From an uncultured Clostridia bacterium (GTDB taxonomy: Bacteria > Bacillota > Clostridia > Oscillospirales > Oscillospiraceae), in contig CAMNHH010000005.1 of the NCBI GenBank assembly GCA_946539175.1, forward strand, positions 1-30,769: DNA of 30,769 nucleotides, in the 5' to 3' direction. A model generated the notes under the pieces. It saw nothing but the letters and a program-made list of their open reading frames with translations. It did no database searches and was not told the DNA's origin. Position numbers and translations under genes: made by a program. This document shows positions 1 to 6,961 of this stretch, one piece after another. How positions within the stretch are numbered: position 1 is the stretch's first letter; each line of letters begins with the position of its first letter.

Positions 1-27
1 GGGCCGATGTGGGCACCGGCCCCTACG
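1..27. repeat. Partial hairpin repeat at window edge
   Basis: Six-base arms GGGCCG (1-6) and CGGCCC (17-22) form a hairpin that is followed directly by CCCTACG. This matches the architecture, though not the stem sequence, of the right end of the element at 15905-16045, where a hairpin is also followed by CCCTACG. It may be the inner end of a member of the same intergenic repeat family, cut by the window edge. The family assignment is inference from one shared motif. Confidence 0.35.
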
Positions 28-44
28 ATGATACAAATCCCGAT

Positions 45-1247
45 CTATCTCTCGGTAATGACCGCCGGAGCGGAATCATCCTGGAAGGTGATCCGGATGA
101 TCTGGCCCGTTTTCAATGCGGCGGCTTCTTTTACGAGCCTTCCGCTCTCGTCGGAAACCACAGCGTAGCCCCGGCCCAGGACCTTAAGGGGACTCATGGC
201 GTCCAGGGCGGCGGCGTTCTCCGCCAGTCGGGCCCGCCTGCTTTGGAGCAGGGCCCCGTAATTCCGCAGCAGGGCCTCCGCCCCCTGATCCAGCCGCAGA
301 CGGCGGTCCCGGATCAGCTGCATGGGGTCCCGCAGCACCGGGCGGCTCTCCAGGCTCTCCAGGCGGCGGCGGGCGGTCTGGGCCTGCCGCTGCAGGGCGG
401 CGGCCAGCTGCTTTCGCAGGGCCTCAATCTGGGCTCTGAGCTCCGTCTGATCCGGGACGGCCAGCTCCGCCGCGTTGGAGGGAGTGGCGGCCCGCAGGTC
501 CGCCGCGAAATCGGAGATGGTCACGTCCGGCTCGTGGCCCACGGCGGAGATCACCGGGATCCGGGAGGCGAAGATGGCTCTGGCCACCGGCTCCTCGTTG
601 AAGGCCCAGAGATCCTCCATGGAGCCCCCGCCCCGGCCCACGATCAGAAGCTCGCAGAGCTGCTCCCGGTTGGCGTAGGCAATGGCCCGGGCGATCTCCC
701 CGGCGGCCTCGCTCCCCTGGACCCGCACCGGCAGCAGGATCACCTTGGACAGCGGATAGCGCTTGCCCAGGATCCGCAGCATGTCGTGGACCGCTGCCCC
801 CGCCGGGGAGGTGACGATGCCGATGCGGTGAGGAAAGGCCGGCAGGGGCTGCTTGTGGGCCTCGTCAAAGAGGCCCTCCCGCCAGAGCCGGTCCTTCAGC
901 TGCTCAAAGGCCATTTGCAGGTCCCCCGCCCCGTCGGGGATCAACCGACTGCAGTAGAGCTGATAGGCCCCGTCCCTGGGATAGACCGACACCCGCCCCA
1001 CCGCCAGCACGGACATGCCGTTCTGGGGCTTGAAGCGCAGGCCGTAGGCGGCGCTGCCCTTGAACAGGACGCAGCGCAGGGAGCCCTCCTGGTCCTTCAG
1101 ACTAAAGTAGTGGTGCCCCGAGGGGTAGAGCTTGTAATTGCTGATCTCGCCCCGGACGCACACGTTCTGCAGGGCCGGCACGTTGTCAAAGGCGGCCTTG
1201 ATCAGATTGTTCAGTTGTGTGACGGAGAGGATGTTTGTTTCCTGCAT
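45..1247 (-). CDS. xseA: Exodeoxyribonuclease VII large subunit
   Basis: This 400-residue protein is the large subunit of exonuclease VII, which degrades single-stranded DNA to short oligonucleotides in the cytoplasm together with several copies of XseB. The N-terminal 100 residues are the OB-fold nucleic-acid binding domain (SVTQLNNLIKAAF, VRGEISNYK, GHHYFSLKD). The catalytic core follows with the family-typical IGIVTSPAGAAVHD (about 142-155), VGRGGGSMEDLWAFNEE and ISAVGHEPDVTISDFAADLRAATPS blocks, then a long helical region. The length is somewhat below the 440-456 residues of the Bacillus and E. coli proteins. The only in-frame ATG is at 1247; its best Shine-Dalgarno (AAAGGAA) is far upstream, within a small hairpin. 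The xseB gene, usually adjacent, would lie left of the window; 44 nt of non-coding sequence after the stop shows it does not overlap xseA. Confidence 0.95.
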   Translation of the reverse strand: MQETNILSVTQLNNLIKAAFDNVPALQNVCVRGEISNYKLYPSGHHYFSLKDQEGSLRCVLFKGSAAYGLRFKPQNGMSVLAVGRVSVYPRDGAYQLYCSRLIPDGAGDLQMAFEQLKDRLWREGLFDEAHKQPLPAFPHRIGIVTSPAGAAVHDMLRILGKRYPLSKVILLPVRVQGSEAAGEIARAIAYANREQLCELLIVGRGGGSMEDLWAFNEEPVARAIFASRIPVISAVGHEPDVTISDFAADLRAATPSNAAELAVPDQTELRAQIEALRKQLAAALQRQAQTARRRLESLESRPVLRDPMQLIRDRRLRLDQGAEALLRNYGALLQSRRARLAENAAALDAMSPLKVLGRGYAVVSDESGRLVKEAAALKTGQIIRITFQDDSAPAVITER

Positions 1248-1307
1248 GGTGTTCGGATGAAATTCCTTTCATCGGGATTTGACGCGCCGCGCCGGACAAG
1301 TCCCGAT

Positions 1308-2237
1308 CTATCGTGTACGTGCCCGCTCACAGGCCAGGGCGGTCAGGACCGCGACGCCCATGGCGTTGTCGGTGGAGTATCGGGGCTCCCCGAAGATGGC
1401 GTCCGGCATACTGCGGCGCAGCATGGCGTTGGAGGCCACGCCGCCGGAGAAGAGCACCGGCAGATCGTATGTCTTCCGGGCGTTGGCGCTGGCCTTCTTC
1501 ACGGCCTCCACCACGGACCGCAGGGCGAAATACGCCGTTTCCGCAGACGTCGCGCCCTTGGCGTAATAATTCTGCACCTGGTTCTGGACGCCGGAAAGGG
1601 AGAATTCGCAGCCGTTCACCTTCACCCGGAAGAAGTCGTTCGACCGGATCCCGGCCGCGGCAGCGTCCAGGGCCTTGCCCGCAGGAAAGTCCATCTGAAG
1701 CAGCTGCCCCGTCCGGTCAATGAGCTGGCCCGCGGAGATGTCAGTGCTGCCGCCCAGCCTCCGGCAATCGATCTCCCCCGCCGGGCTGGAATGGACCAAA
1801 AGCAGCTCGGTGGTGCCGCCGGACAGATGCCAGGCCAAAAAATCGGAGCCCAGCAGCTCCAGCCGTCCCGCGGACCAGAGCACCGCCGCGATATGCCCCT
1901 GCTGGTGGGAAAATTCATACAGGGGCACGTGGAGGGCCGAGGCCAGGACCCGGGCCTGGGACTCCCCCGCCAGAAAGCAGGGCATGTAGGAGCCCTCCAC
2001 GGCCCTGGGCCGGGTGCTGACCCCCACGGCCCCAATGCTGCCGGGATCCACATGGGCAAAGAGCCTGTCGGACAGCTCCGGCAGGCGCTTGATATGAGAA
2101 AACAGGGCCTCCGATTGGCGAAGGCCCAATTCTCCCGCCTTCACCGGCAAAAGCCGGGAGACGTTCTCCCCCGCCGTACCGTCAAAGGCGGCGACAGAGC
2201 TGGTGTAATTGCTGGTGTCGAAGCCGATAAAGATCAT
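1308..2237 (-). CDS. TsaD/Kae1-like protein (peptidase M22 family paralogue)
   Basis: The 309-residue protein belongs to the Kae1/TsaD/Qri7 ASKHA-fold family. It opens with FIGFDTSNYTSS, the N-terminal phosphate-binding strand. It keeps the metal-binding H-x3-H motif (HQQGH, His111 and His115), a nucleotide-binding HLSGGTTELL block (about 137-146) and a C-terminal FSGGVASNAM followed by STDNAMGVA. It differs from classical TsaD: it is shorter than the usual 330-340 residues, the canonical SGGHT is SGGTT, and the CTDNAAM-type motif starts with Ser. This suggests a paralogue rather than the essential t6A synthase subunit. Its start overlaps the nusB stop by 4 nt (ATGA), so it is probably translationally coupled between nusB and xseA. 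The substrate is unknown. Confidence 0.8.
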   Translation of the reverse strand: MIFIGFDTSNYTSSVAAFDGTAGENVSRLLPVKAGELGLRQSEALFSHIKRLPELSDRLFAHVDPGSIGAVGVSTRPRAVEGSYMPCFLAGESQARVLASALHVPLYEFSHQQGHIAAVLWSAGRLELLGSDFLAWHLSGGTTELLLVHSSPAGEIDCRRLGGSTDISAGQLIDRTGQLLQMDFPAGKALDAAAAGIRSNDFFRVKVNGCEFSLSGVQNQVQNYYAKGATSAETAYFALRSVVEAVKKASANARKTYDLPVLFSGGVASNAMLRRSMPDAIFGEPRYSTDNAMGVAVLTALACERARTR

Positions 2238-2701
2238 GCTTCCGGCCTCTGCTCCCGGGAGAAGCTCCCCAAAACGCCGTTGACGAAGGCCACGGTCTCC
2301 GGCTCCTCGTACTTCTGGGCCAGCTTCACCGCCTCGTTGATGGCCACGTTCACGGGCACGTCCTCCACGTAGAGGGCCTCATACATGGCAAGCTCCATCA
2401 CAGCCCTGGCCAGCCGGGAGATCCGGGACACGTTCCAGCCGATGGAGTATTTGGCCAGATAGCCCTCCAGCTCCTGCTGCCGGGCGCAGACCCCCTCCAC
2501 GGCGGCCTGGATGTAGCGCCGCTGCTTGTCGCCGGGCTTGTCGGTGTAGACCTCGTTCTCCCCGCTCAGAAGCCGGTAGTAGGTCTCCTCAAAGCGATTT
2601 TCCAGCACCGTCCGGGGGTCCTCGCCGGTACACTGCACGGCGTAAATCAGGTGGACGGCGATCTCTCTGGCCGCGGATCTGGTCATAAGCGCTCCGCTCA
2701 T
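2234..2701 (-). CDS. nusB: Transcription antitermination factor NusB
   Basis: NusB binds boxA RNA with ribosomal protein S10 and supports antitermination of rRNA operons. The 155-residue product has the all-helical NusB pattern: TRSAAREIAVHLIYA at the N-terminus, DRP-like middle helices (SIGWNVSRISRLARAVMELAMYE) and the strongly conserved VPVNVAINEAVKLAQKY followed by AFVNGVLGSF. The ATG at 2701 was chosen because GGGGAA lies six bases upstream and it overlaps the Asp23 stop as ATGA. An internal ATG at 2686 has no good Shine-Dalgarno, and the longer open frame upstream has no NusB-like sequence. The neighbours Asp23, NusB and XseA form a common Firmicutes arrangement. Confidence 0.95.
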   Translation of the reverse strand: MSGALMTRSAAREIAVHLIYAVQCTGEDPRTVLENRFEETYYRLLSGENEVYTDKPGDKQRRYIQAAVEGVCARQQELEGYLAKYSIGWNVSRISRLARAVMELAMYEALYVEDVPVNVAINEAVKLAQKYEEPETVAFVNGVLGSFSREQRPEA

Positions 2702-3030
2702 GCCTGCTTCCCCATGGAGATGCCGGTGACGTTCACGTCCACGCGGCTGACCTTCAGGCCGGTCATAGACTCCACGGCGTTGGTCACGGCGTTCTGCACG
2801 TTCTTGGCGATCTCCATCACGGAATGGCCGTAGATCACCACCAGACTGCACTCCACCTCCACGAACTCGCTGCAGAGGGTGACGCGGATGCTCTTGCGGT
2901 CGTTCTTCTGGTTGGCCACGCCCTCCACGTCCCGCAGCGCGGCCAGGGCCACGGTGGTGATGACCTCCTCGTTGATGCTCAGGCTGCCGTTTTCCAGCTC
3001 CTGGGTCATATAATCCTTCGTTTCAGCCAT
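2698..3030 (-). CDS. Asp23/Gls24 family envelope stress protein
   Basis: This 110-residue cytoplasmic protein belongs to the Asp23/Gls24 (DUF322, YqhY-like) family, found at the membrane and linked to cell-envelope homeostasis and fatty-acid metabolism in Firmicutes. Family marks are the N-terminal SINEEVITTVALAALRDVEGVA, the central VEVECSLVVIYGHSVMEIAKNVQ, and VESMTGLKVSRVDVNVTGI at the end. The start at 3030 follows a perfect AAGGAGG seven bases upstream; a further 23 in-frame codons to 3099 run through the promoter and are not supported. The position directly upstream of nusB matches yqhY in Bacillus. Its stop overlaps nusB by 4 nt. Confidence 0.93.
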   Translation of the reverse strand: MAETKDYMTQELENGSLSINEEVITTVALAALRDVEGVANQKNDRKSIRVTLCSEFVEVECSLVVIYGHSVMEIAKNVQNAVTNAVESMTGLKVSRVDVNVTGISMGKQA

Positions 3031-3071
3031 GTTAGCTTCCTCCTTCGTATCGCTATAAATATCTTTTTCCC

Positions 3072-3099
3072 ATTGTATCACAAATTGGGAAAAAAACAA
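3072..3099 (-). promoter_or_regulatory. Probable sigma-A promoter of the Asp23-nusB operon
   Basis: Read on the minus strand, TTGTTT (3099-3094) and TACAAT (3077-3072) are separated by 16 nt. The 79-nt gap after spoIIIAH allows transcription of Asp23-nusB-tsaD-like-xseA independent of the sporulation operon. Imperfect arms CCCA-TTG and CAA-TGGG flank the -10, so an operator is conceivable. Confidence 0.55.
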
Positions 3100-3109
3100 C
3101 CGCTATTTT

Positions 3110-3679
3110 TCATTTTACCTCGATAATTCTGATCTGGGGCAGCTCGTAATCCGTCTGGGCCAGGACGATGTCGGTCAGCACCGCCACGTCCGCCTCCGAA
3201 AGGCCCTGGGAGGCCACCGCCAGGTCGATGCCCTCCTCGGTCATGTAGGCCACACAGTCGGCAAAGCCCTTGGAGCGGACCAGGCTCTCCACCGAGGCCT
3301 CCGCCAGAGACAGCTTCACGATGCCCTCCAGCCGCAGGCTGCTGGCGGAGACGTCCTCGTCCTGCCCCGCGTAGGAGATGGTCTCCTGCAGCAGATGCAC
3401 CGCGCTGTCCCGGCTCTGCTGGCGGCTCAGCCGCAGCCGGGCAAAGACCTGCTCCGCGGTCTCGGCCTCCACGCTGCCGGTGTTGGCCAGCTTCTCGGCG
3501 TCGGAGGCCTTGGAGGCCAGCACCAGGGAGGCCTCGTCCGTCAGCTTCCCCGCGTCCAGGGTGGAGACCAGATCCGCCGCCCTGGCTTCCTCGTAGCGCC
3601 AGTTGAGATAGATGCCCCCGCAGACCAGCACCAGGATGGCTGCCACGACGGCGTTTCGTTTCCAGGTTTTCATGCTCAT
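3110..3679 (-). CDS. spoIIIAH: Stage III sporulation protein AH
   Basis: SpoIIIAH is the mother-cell membrane protein whose YscJ/FliF-like extracellular domain meets forespore SpoIIQ to form the channel or feeding tube between the two compartments. The 189-residue product has a short basic N-terminus (MKTWKRN), one transmembrane helix (about 10-27, AAILVLVCGGIYLNW) and a soluble region rich in Ala, Glu and Ser. This ends in a ring-building fold with FADCVAYMTEEGIDLAVASQGLSEADVAVLTDIV. It is a little shorter than the roughly 218-residue Bacillus protein. The start is supported by AAAGGGGA just upstream; the second Met (MKTW) at 3673 is an alternative. It is the last gene of the spoIIIA operon, 6 nt after spoIIIAG. 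Confidence 0.92.
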   Translation of the reverse strand: MSMKTWKRNAVVAAILVLVCGGIYLNWRYEEARAADLVSTLDAGKLTDEASLVLASKASDAEKLANTGSVEAETAEQVFARLRLSRQQSRDSAVHLLQETISYAGQDEDVSASSLRLEGIVKLSLAEASVESLVRSKGFADCVAYMTEEGIDLAVASQGLSEADVAVLTDIVLAQTDYELPQIRIIEVK

Positions 3680-3685
3680 TCCCCT

Positions 3686-4237
3686 TTACTTCATTTTCAG
3701 AACTGTGATCTGATCCGCGCCCAGGCCCAGCAGTGCCGACACCGCGGAGCAGATGGACAGGCGGACCCTGTCTTCCCCGCCGCCCTCCGCCACGATCAGC
3801 GCCCCCTGAAAGGCCGGGAAAGCCCTGGTCACGACCACCGCTTCATTGTATGCGCTGCCCTGGCTCTGCATGACGGTCTTTTCCTCCCGGCTCAGGGCGG
3901 TCCCCTCCCCCTCCGGGCGCTGGGTCCGGACGCTGTCGCTCTGATATTCGGTTCGGACCCCGGTTTTCAGACTCAGCATCACCTGAACGCTGCCCGCCCC
4001 GTCGATCTGGCTCAGAAGGGCCTCCAGCTGCCGCTCCATCCGCCGTGCGTAGGCCTCCGGGTCCTCCTCCGGCATGGGCGAGGCCGGAAGGCTCTGCTCC
4101 GGCTGGGGCTCCGGGACGGCTTCGCCCCGGGTCGGCCAGAGCAGCAGCCCCAGCCCCAGCAGCAGGATCAGAGCCGGATACTTGAAGCGCTCCAGCCAGG
4201 CCGGAAGCCGGAGCCCCAGCTTTCCCTCCGGCCTCAT
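3686..4237 (-). CDS. spoIIIAG: Stage III sporulation protein AG
   Basis: SpoIIIAG is a single-pass mother-cell membrane protein that forms a large ring in the intermembrane space of the engulfed forespore. The 183-residue product has a short cytoplasmic segment (MRPEGKLGLRLPAWLERFKY), one transmembrane helix (about 21-35, ALILLLGLGLLLWP), a Pro/Glu-rich linker, and the ring-building domain. That domain starts near YARRMERQLEALLSQIDGAG and contains VQVMLSLKTGVRTEYQSD, ending with AVSALLGLGADQITVLKMK, the typical C-terminus. The start overlaps the spoIIIAF stop by 4 nt (ATGA). Confidence 0.93.
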   Translation of the reverse strand: MRPEGKLGLRLPAWLERFKYPALILLLGLGLLLWPTRGEAVPEPQPEQSLPASPMPEEDPEAYARRMERQLEALLSQIDGAGSVQVMLSLKTGVRTEYQSDSVRTQRPEGEGTALSREEKTVMQSQGSAYNEAVVVTRAFPAFQGALIVAEGGGEDRVRLSICSAVSALLGLGADQITVLKMK

Positions 4238-4710
4238 CCGCCCACCCAGCTTTGCCGCTCCGGGGGGATCTCCAGCTCCCGCAGCAGCAGCGCGGAGAGG
4301 GCCTCCCGCTGGGTCCGGGTCCAGAGGCCCCGCAGCTCCGCGCGGTAGGGAACGAAGGCACCGCCCGCCCCCCGCTCCGCCGTCACCGCGCAGGCAAGCT
4401 CCAGCCCCAGCTCCCTCGCCCGCTCCGCGATCCAGGCGGCGGTCTGCTCCTCCACCAGCCTTTGCAGGATTGTTTCGTTGTCCAGCCTGGCCGACTCCTG
4501 CCGCTGGCTCCGGGTCAGCCCCGTCACCAGATCCGGCAGCCGGGACAGATCCACCTGCAGCAGGGGCCCCAGGGCCGTCAGGATCATCAGACAGCCCCCG
4601 CAGAGGGCCAGGGCCCTGGCGCCACGCCTTTCCCGAAGCAGGGCCCCGCTCAGAGCGATCAGAAAGCCGCAGAAGATCAGACGCAGAAGATAGCTTTTGA
4701 TGGCAGTCAT
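4234..4710 (-). CDS. spoIIIAF: Stage III sporulation protein AF
   Basis: SpoIIIAF is a membrane component of the SpoIIIA complex. The 158-residue product begins MTAIKSYLLRLIFCGFLIAL and has two hydrophobic helices (about 7-22 and 32-51) followed by a soluble domain after VDLSRLPDL, matching the family layout, though shorter than the roughly 206-residue Bacillus protein. The start at 4710 overlaps the spoIIIAE stop as ATGA. The same frame is open much further upstream, but that part is a Gly/Ala/Arg-rich shadow of spoIIIAE. Identification relies on position and membrane pattern as well as sequence. Confidence 0.88.
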   Translation of the reverse strand: MTAIKSYLLRLIFCGFLIALSGALLRERRGARALALCGGCLMILTALGPLLQVDLSRLPDLVTGLTRSQRQESARLDNETILQRLVEEQTAAWIAERARELGLELACAVTAERGAGGAFVPYRAELRGLWTRTQREALSALLLRELEIPPERQSWVGG

Positions 4711-5825
4711 GGGTTCACCGTCCGGATACAGAGTACGAGGATCATCAGGCTGAAGAGCCCCGCCATGGCGCTGAAGGCCAGCACCAGACCCATGGCACGG
4801 CTGAGCTGCTCCAGCAGCGCCCCCTGGCTGCCCCTGCCGAAGAGGCCGCAGAGGCCCGTCCCCAGCTTCAGCAGCAGATATTGCAGGCCGATCCGCAAAA
4901 AGGGCCCCAGGCAGATGCCCAGCACCGCCAGAAGGCCGTAGAGCCCCACGGAGCTTCGCAGCAGGGCGGCGGCGGAGAGCAGAGAGCCGGAGGCCTCGGA
5001 GACCAGGCCCCCCACCACCGGCACCATGCCGGCAATGGCACTGCGGAGCAGCCGCAGCTTCTGGGCGTCCAGACTCCCGGCCACCAGGCCCGTCAGAGAC
5101 AGGACCCCGGAGTAGCCCCACATGAGGAGCTTCACCCCGGTGCTCAGCAGCCACAGCAGGAAGCGCCGCAGCTGCCCCAGCTGACTCAGCCCCAGCCCGG
5201 CCTCCCCGAAGCTCAGCAGCAAAAACAGATAGAGCATCGGCACCAGCAGCTCCGGAATCAGACTCTGGAGCAGATCCAGAAGGCCCATGCCTAAGCCGGA
5301 GACCGCCGCTGAGGCAGGGCTGCCGGAAAGCGCCATCAGGCTTCCCATCACCGGCAGCAGCAGCCGGGTGTAGGTGTGGAGCTCCCGGATCATCTCCGTC
5401 CCCAGGGGGATCATGCCCCCGAAGGCGGGCAGGCAGGCCGCCCCGACGCAGAGGGTCCCCACCAGGGGGACGGCGGCCTTGCCCCGGGGACTGTCCTCCA
5501 GAAGGGCGCAGAGCAGGGCGGAGGCCAGCAGCATCCCCAGGCAGCGCAGCCCCTCCCGGAGCCCCGTTTCCGGCAGCCTCGCCAGGCTCCGGCCCAGCAG
5601 CTCCAGGGCCCGGGCCCCGATGCCCTCCACCGCCCCGTCGTAGGGGCCGATCTGCTGCAGCACCTCGCTTCGCAGCCCCTCTTCCGGCCGGATCTCCCGG
5701 GCCAGCTCCTCCTTCAGATCCCCCTCCGCCGCAAGCCCCGGCAGCGCGCAGAGGGACAGCAGCAGGGGAAGCGTCAGAAAAGCCAACAGCAGTCTCAAGG
5801 ATATTTTCATCATACACGCATTCAT
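4707..5825 (-). CDS. spoIIIAE: Stage III sporulation protein AE
   Basis: SpoIIIAE is the large polytopic membrane protein of the SpoIIIA channel, thought to form part of the membrane pore. The 372-residue product has a cleavable signal sequence (KISLRLLLAFLTLPLLLSL, then GLAA), a short soluble part (EVLQQIGPYDGAVEG) and several membrane helices. Recognisable blocks are LCVGAACLPAFGGMIPLGTE, LPVMGSLMALSGSPASAAV, KLLMWGYSGVLSLTGLVAGSLD and VPVVGGLVSEASGSLLSAAA. The start is uncertain: ATGs at 5825, 5813 and 5810 all precede the signal sequence and none has a strong ribosome binding site. It lies 40 nt after spoIIIAD, the widest gap in the operon. Confidence 0.92.
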   Translation of the reverse strand: MNACMMKISLRLLLAFLTLPLLLSLCALPGLAAEGDLKEELAREIRPEEGLRSEVLQQIGPYDGAVEGIGARALELLGRSLARLPETGLREGLRCLGMLLASALLCALLEDSPRGKAAVPLVGTLCVGAACLPAFGGMIPLGTEMIRELHTYTRLLLPVMGSLMALSGSPASAAVSGLGMGLLDLLQSLIPELLVPMLYLFLLLSFGEAGLGLSQLGQLRRFLLWLLSTGVKLLMWGYSGVLSLTGLVAGSLDAQKLRLLRSAIAGMVPVVGGLVSEASGSLLSAAALLRSSVGLYGLLAVLGICLGPFLRIGLQYLLLKLGTGLCGLFGRGSQGALLEQLSRAMGLVLAFSAMAGLFSLMILVLCIRTVNP

Positions 5826-5865
5826 GTTTCGTCCGGCAGAGCCCTCGTCCGCCCACGTCGCCCCG

Positions 5866-6255
5866 TCACGCCAGCGCCTCGATCAGCGCCAGCACTGCCT
5901 GCAAAAGGGGCAGGCTGACGGCCAGGCAGAGGACGCTGCCCCCCAGTTCCACCAGCTTGGACAGGGCGGCCTGTCCCGCGTCGGCGCAGACGGAGGCGGA
6001 GAGCTCCGTCAGAAGGCCCAGGCCCAGGCAGCGCCACAAGGGCTTCAGCATGGCCCGGTCCAGCTCCGCTTTTTCCGCCAGGGCCTCCGCCAGGCCCAGG
6101 ACCGGTCTGAGCCCCTCCAGCAGGATCCCGGCCCCGGCGGCGCAGGCGAAGAGGCTCAGGGCCAGGGCCAGCTCCGGGCTCTGCTTCTTGACAACGAGAG
6201 CCAGAAAGGCCGCCGCCAGGGCCAGGGCAAAGAGCTTGATTCCCGTCTGCGTCAA
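5866..6255 (-). CDS. spoIIIAD: Stage III sporulation protein AD
   Basis: This 129-residue membrane protein of the SpoIIIAC/AD family is close to the 133-residue Bacillus protein. It has two N-terminal membrane helices (FALALAAAFLALVVKK and LALALSLFACAAGAGILLEGL), an amphipathic middle with KAELDRAMLKPLWRCLGLGLLTELSASVCADAGQAAL, and a C-terminal hydrophobic helix ending LLQAVLALIEALA. The family pattern of an SxxxDAG-like turn before KLVELGG is present. Its start overlaps the spoIIIAC stop by 4 nt (ATGA). Confidence 0.93.
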   Translation of the reverse strand: MTQTGIKLFALALAAAFLALVVKKQSPELALALSLFACAAGAGILLEGLRPVLGLAEALAEKAELDRAMLKPLWRCLGLGLLTELSASVCADAGQAALSKLVELGGSVLCLAVSLPLLQAVLALIEALA

Positions 6256-6446
6256 AAGTGGAACAGATCCTTTACCAGGGCGAATAGATCCGCGATCTTC
6301 TCCACCACGATCATCAGTACCACCACCAGCCCCGCCAGGGTGGTCATGGTGGCCTGCTCCTCCCGGCCGGAGCGGACCAGCACCTGGTTCAGAATGGAGA
6401 TGATGATACCCACGGCGGCAATCTTGAAAATCAGATCGATCTCCAT
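6252..6446 (-). CDS. spoIIIAC: Stage III sporulation protein AC
   Basis: A 64-residue two-helix membrane protein, about the size of Bacillus SpoIIIAC (68 residues). It starts MEIDLIFKIAAVGIIISILN, has the family QVLVRSGREEQATMTTLAG loop between the helices, then VVVLMIVVEKIADLF. It belongs to the SpoIIIA channel in the mother-cell membrane. Its ATG shares one base with the spoIIIAB TGA (TGATG), so the two are probably coupled. Confidence 0.95.
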   Translation of the reverse strand: MEIDLIFKIAAVGIIISILNQVLVRSGREEQATMTTLAGLVVVLMIVVEKIADLFALVKDLFHF

Positions 6447-6961
6447 CAGAGCACCAGCACCAGCATCGCCGCTCCGGCGGTCAGACCCAGGACCTGATAG
6501 CTCCGGCAGCGCCCCTCCATCTGGGTCTCCAGTTCCTCCAGCAGACGGGCCAGCTCCGCGTCCGCCAGCTGCAGCTGCCGCAGCTCCCCCTCCCGATCGT
6601 TGAGCCCGAAGCGGTCGAAGACCCGCTCCAGGCAGCGGCGGGCCGGGCCCGGCAGGGCCAGCCCCGCGGCGACGCAGGCCCGTTCTGCCGGATTCTCGCC
6701 CCAGCCCCGGGGCTTTTCACTCTGCTCCGCCAGGTAGGTGAAGAAGCGCTCCACGGCCCGGGTCCGGCCCGCCCCCGCCCGGCGGCACAGGGGGCCGCAG
6801 GGGGTGGCTGCGAAGGCGATCTCCGTCCCCATGCTCCCCAGGGCGGCCCGCAGATCCAGAAGCTCCTCATGGGTCCGCCGCAGGCGCCGGGCCGCGTGGA
6901 TCCCCGTCCAGGCGGAGGCCGCCACGATCATGGCGCTTCCCGCCAGCTTCAGCAATTCCAT
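6446..6961 (-). CDS. spoIIIAB: Stage III sporulation protein AB
   Basis: The 171-residue product matches the usual length of SpoIIIAB, a mother-cell membrane protein with a GspF-like helical cytoplasmic domain between two membrane helices. Seen here are the N-terminal helix (LAGSAMIVAASAWTGIHAARRL), the central EELLDLRAALGSMGTEIAFAATP block, LNDREGELRQLQLADAELARLLEE, and the C-terminal RSYQVLGLTAGAAMLVLVL. The ATG at 6961 with AAAGGATC ten bases upstream was preferred over the in-frame GTG at 6976, which lies within that ribosome binding site. The first 95 nt overlap the 3' end of spoIIIAA in another frame. Confidence 0.93.
   Translation of the reverse strand: MELLKLAGSAMIVAASAWTGIHAARRLRRTHEELLDLRAALGSMGTEIAFAATPCGPLCRRAGAGRTRAVERFFTYLAEQSEKPRGWGENPAERACVAAGLALPGPARRCLERVFDRFGLNDREGELRQLQLADAELARLLEELETQMEGRCRSYQVLGLTAGAAMLVLVL

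Noticed and set aside
9..2372. A 787-codon plus-strand open frame over xseA, the TsaD-like gene and part of nusB
   Set aside because: Its composition is Gly/Gln/His/Pro-rich and it has no recognisable motif, while the three minus-strand genes have full family signatures.
4234..5856. A 540-codon version of spoIIIAF
   Set aside because: The upstream part is an out-of-frame reading of spoIIIAE; the SpoIIIAF sequence starts at the ATG that overlaps the spoIIIAE stop.
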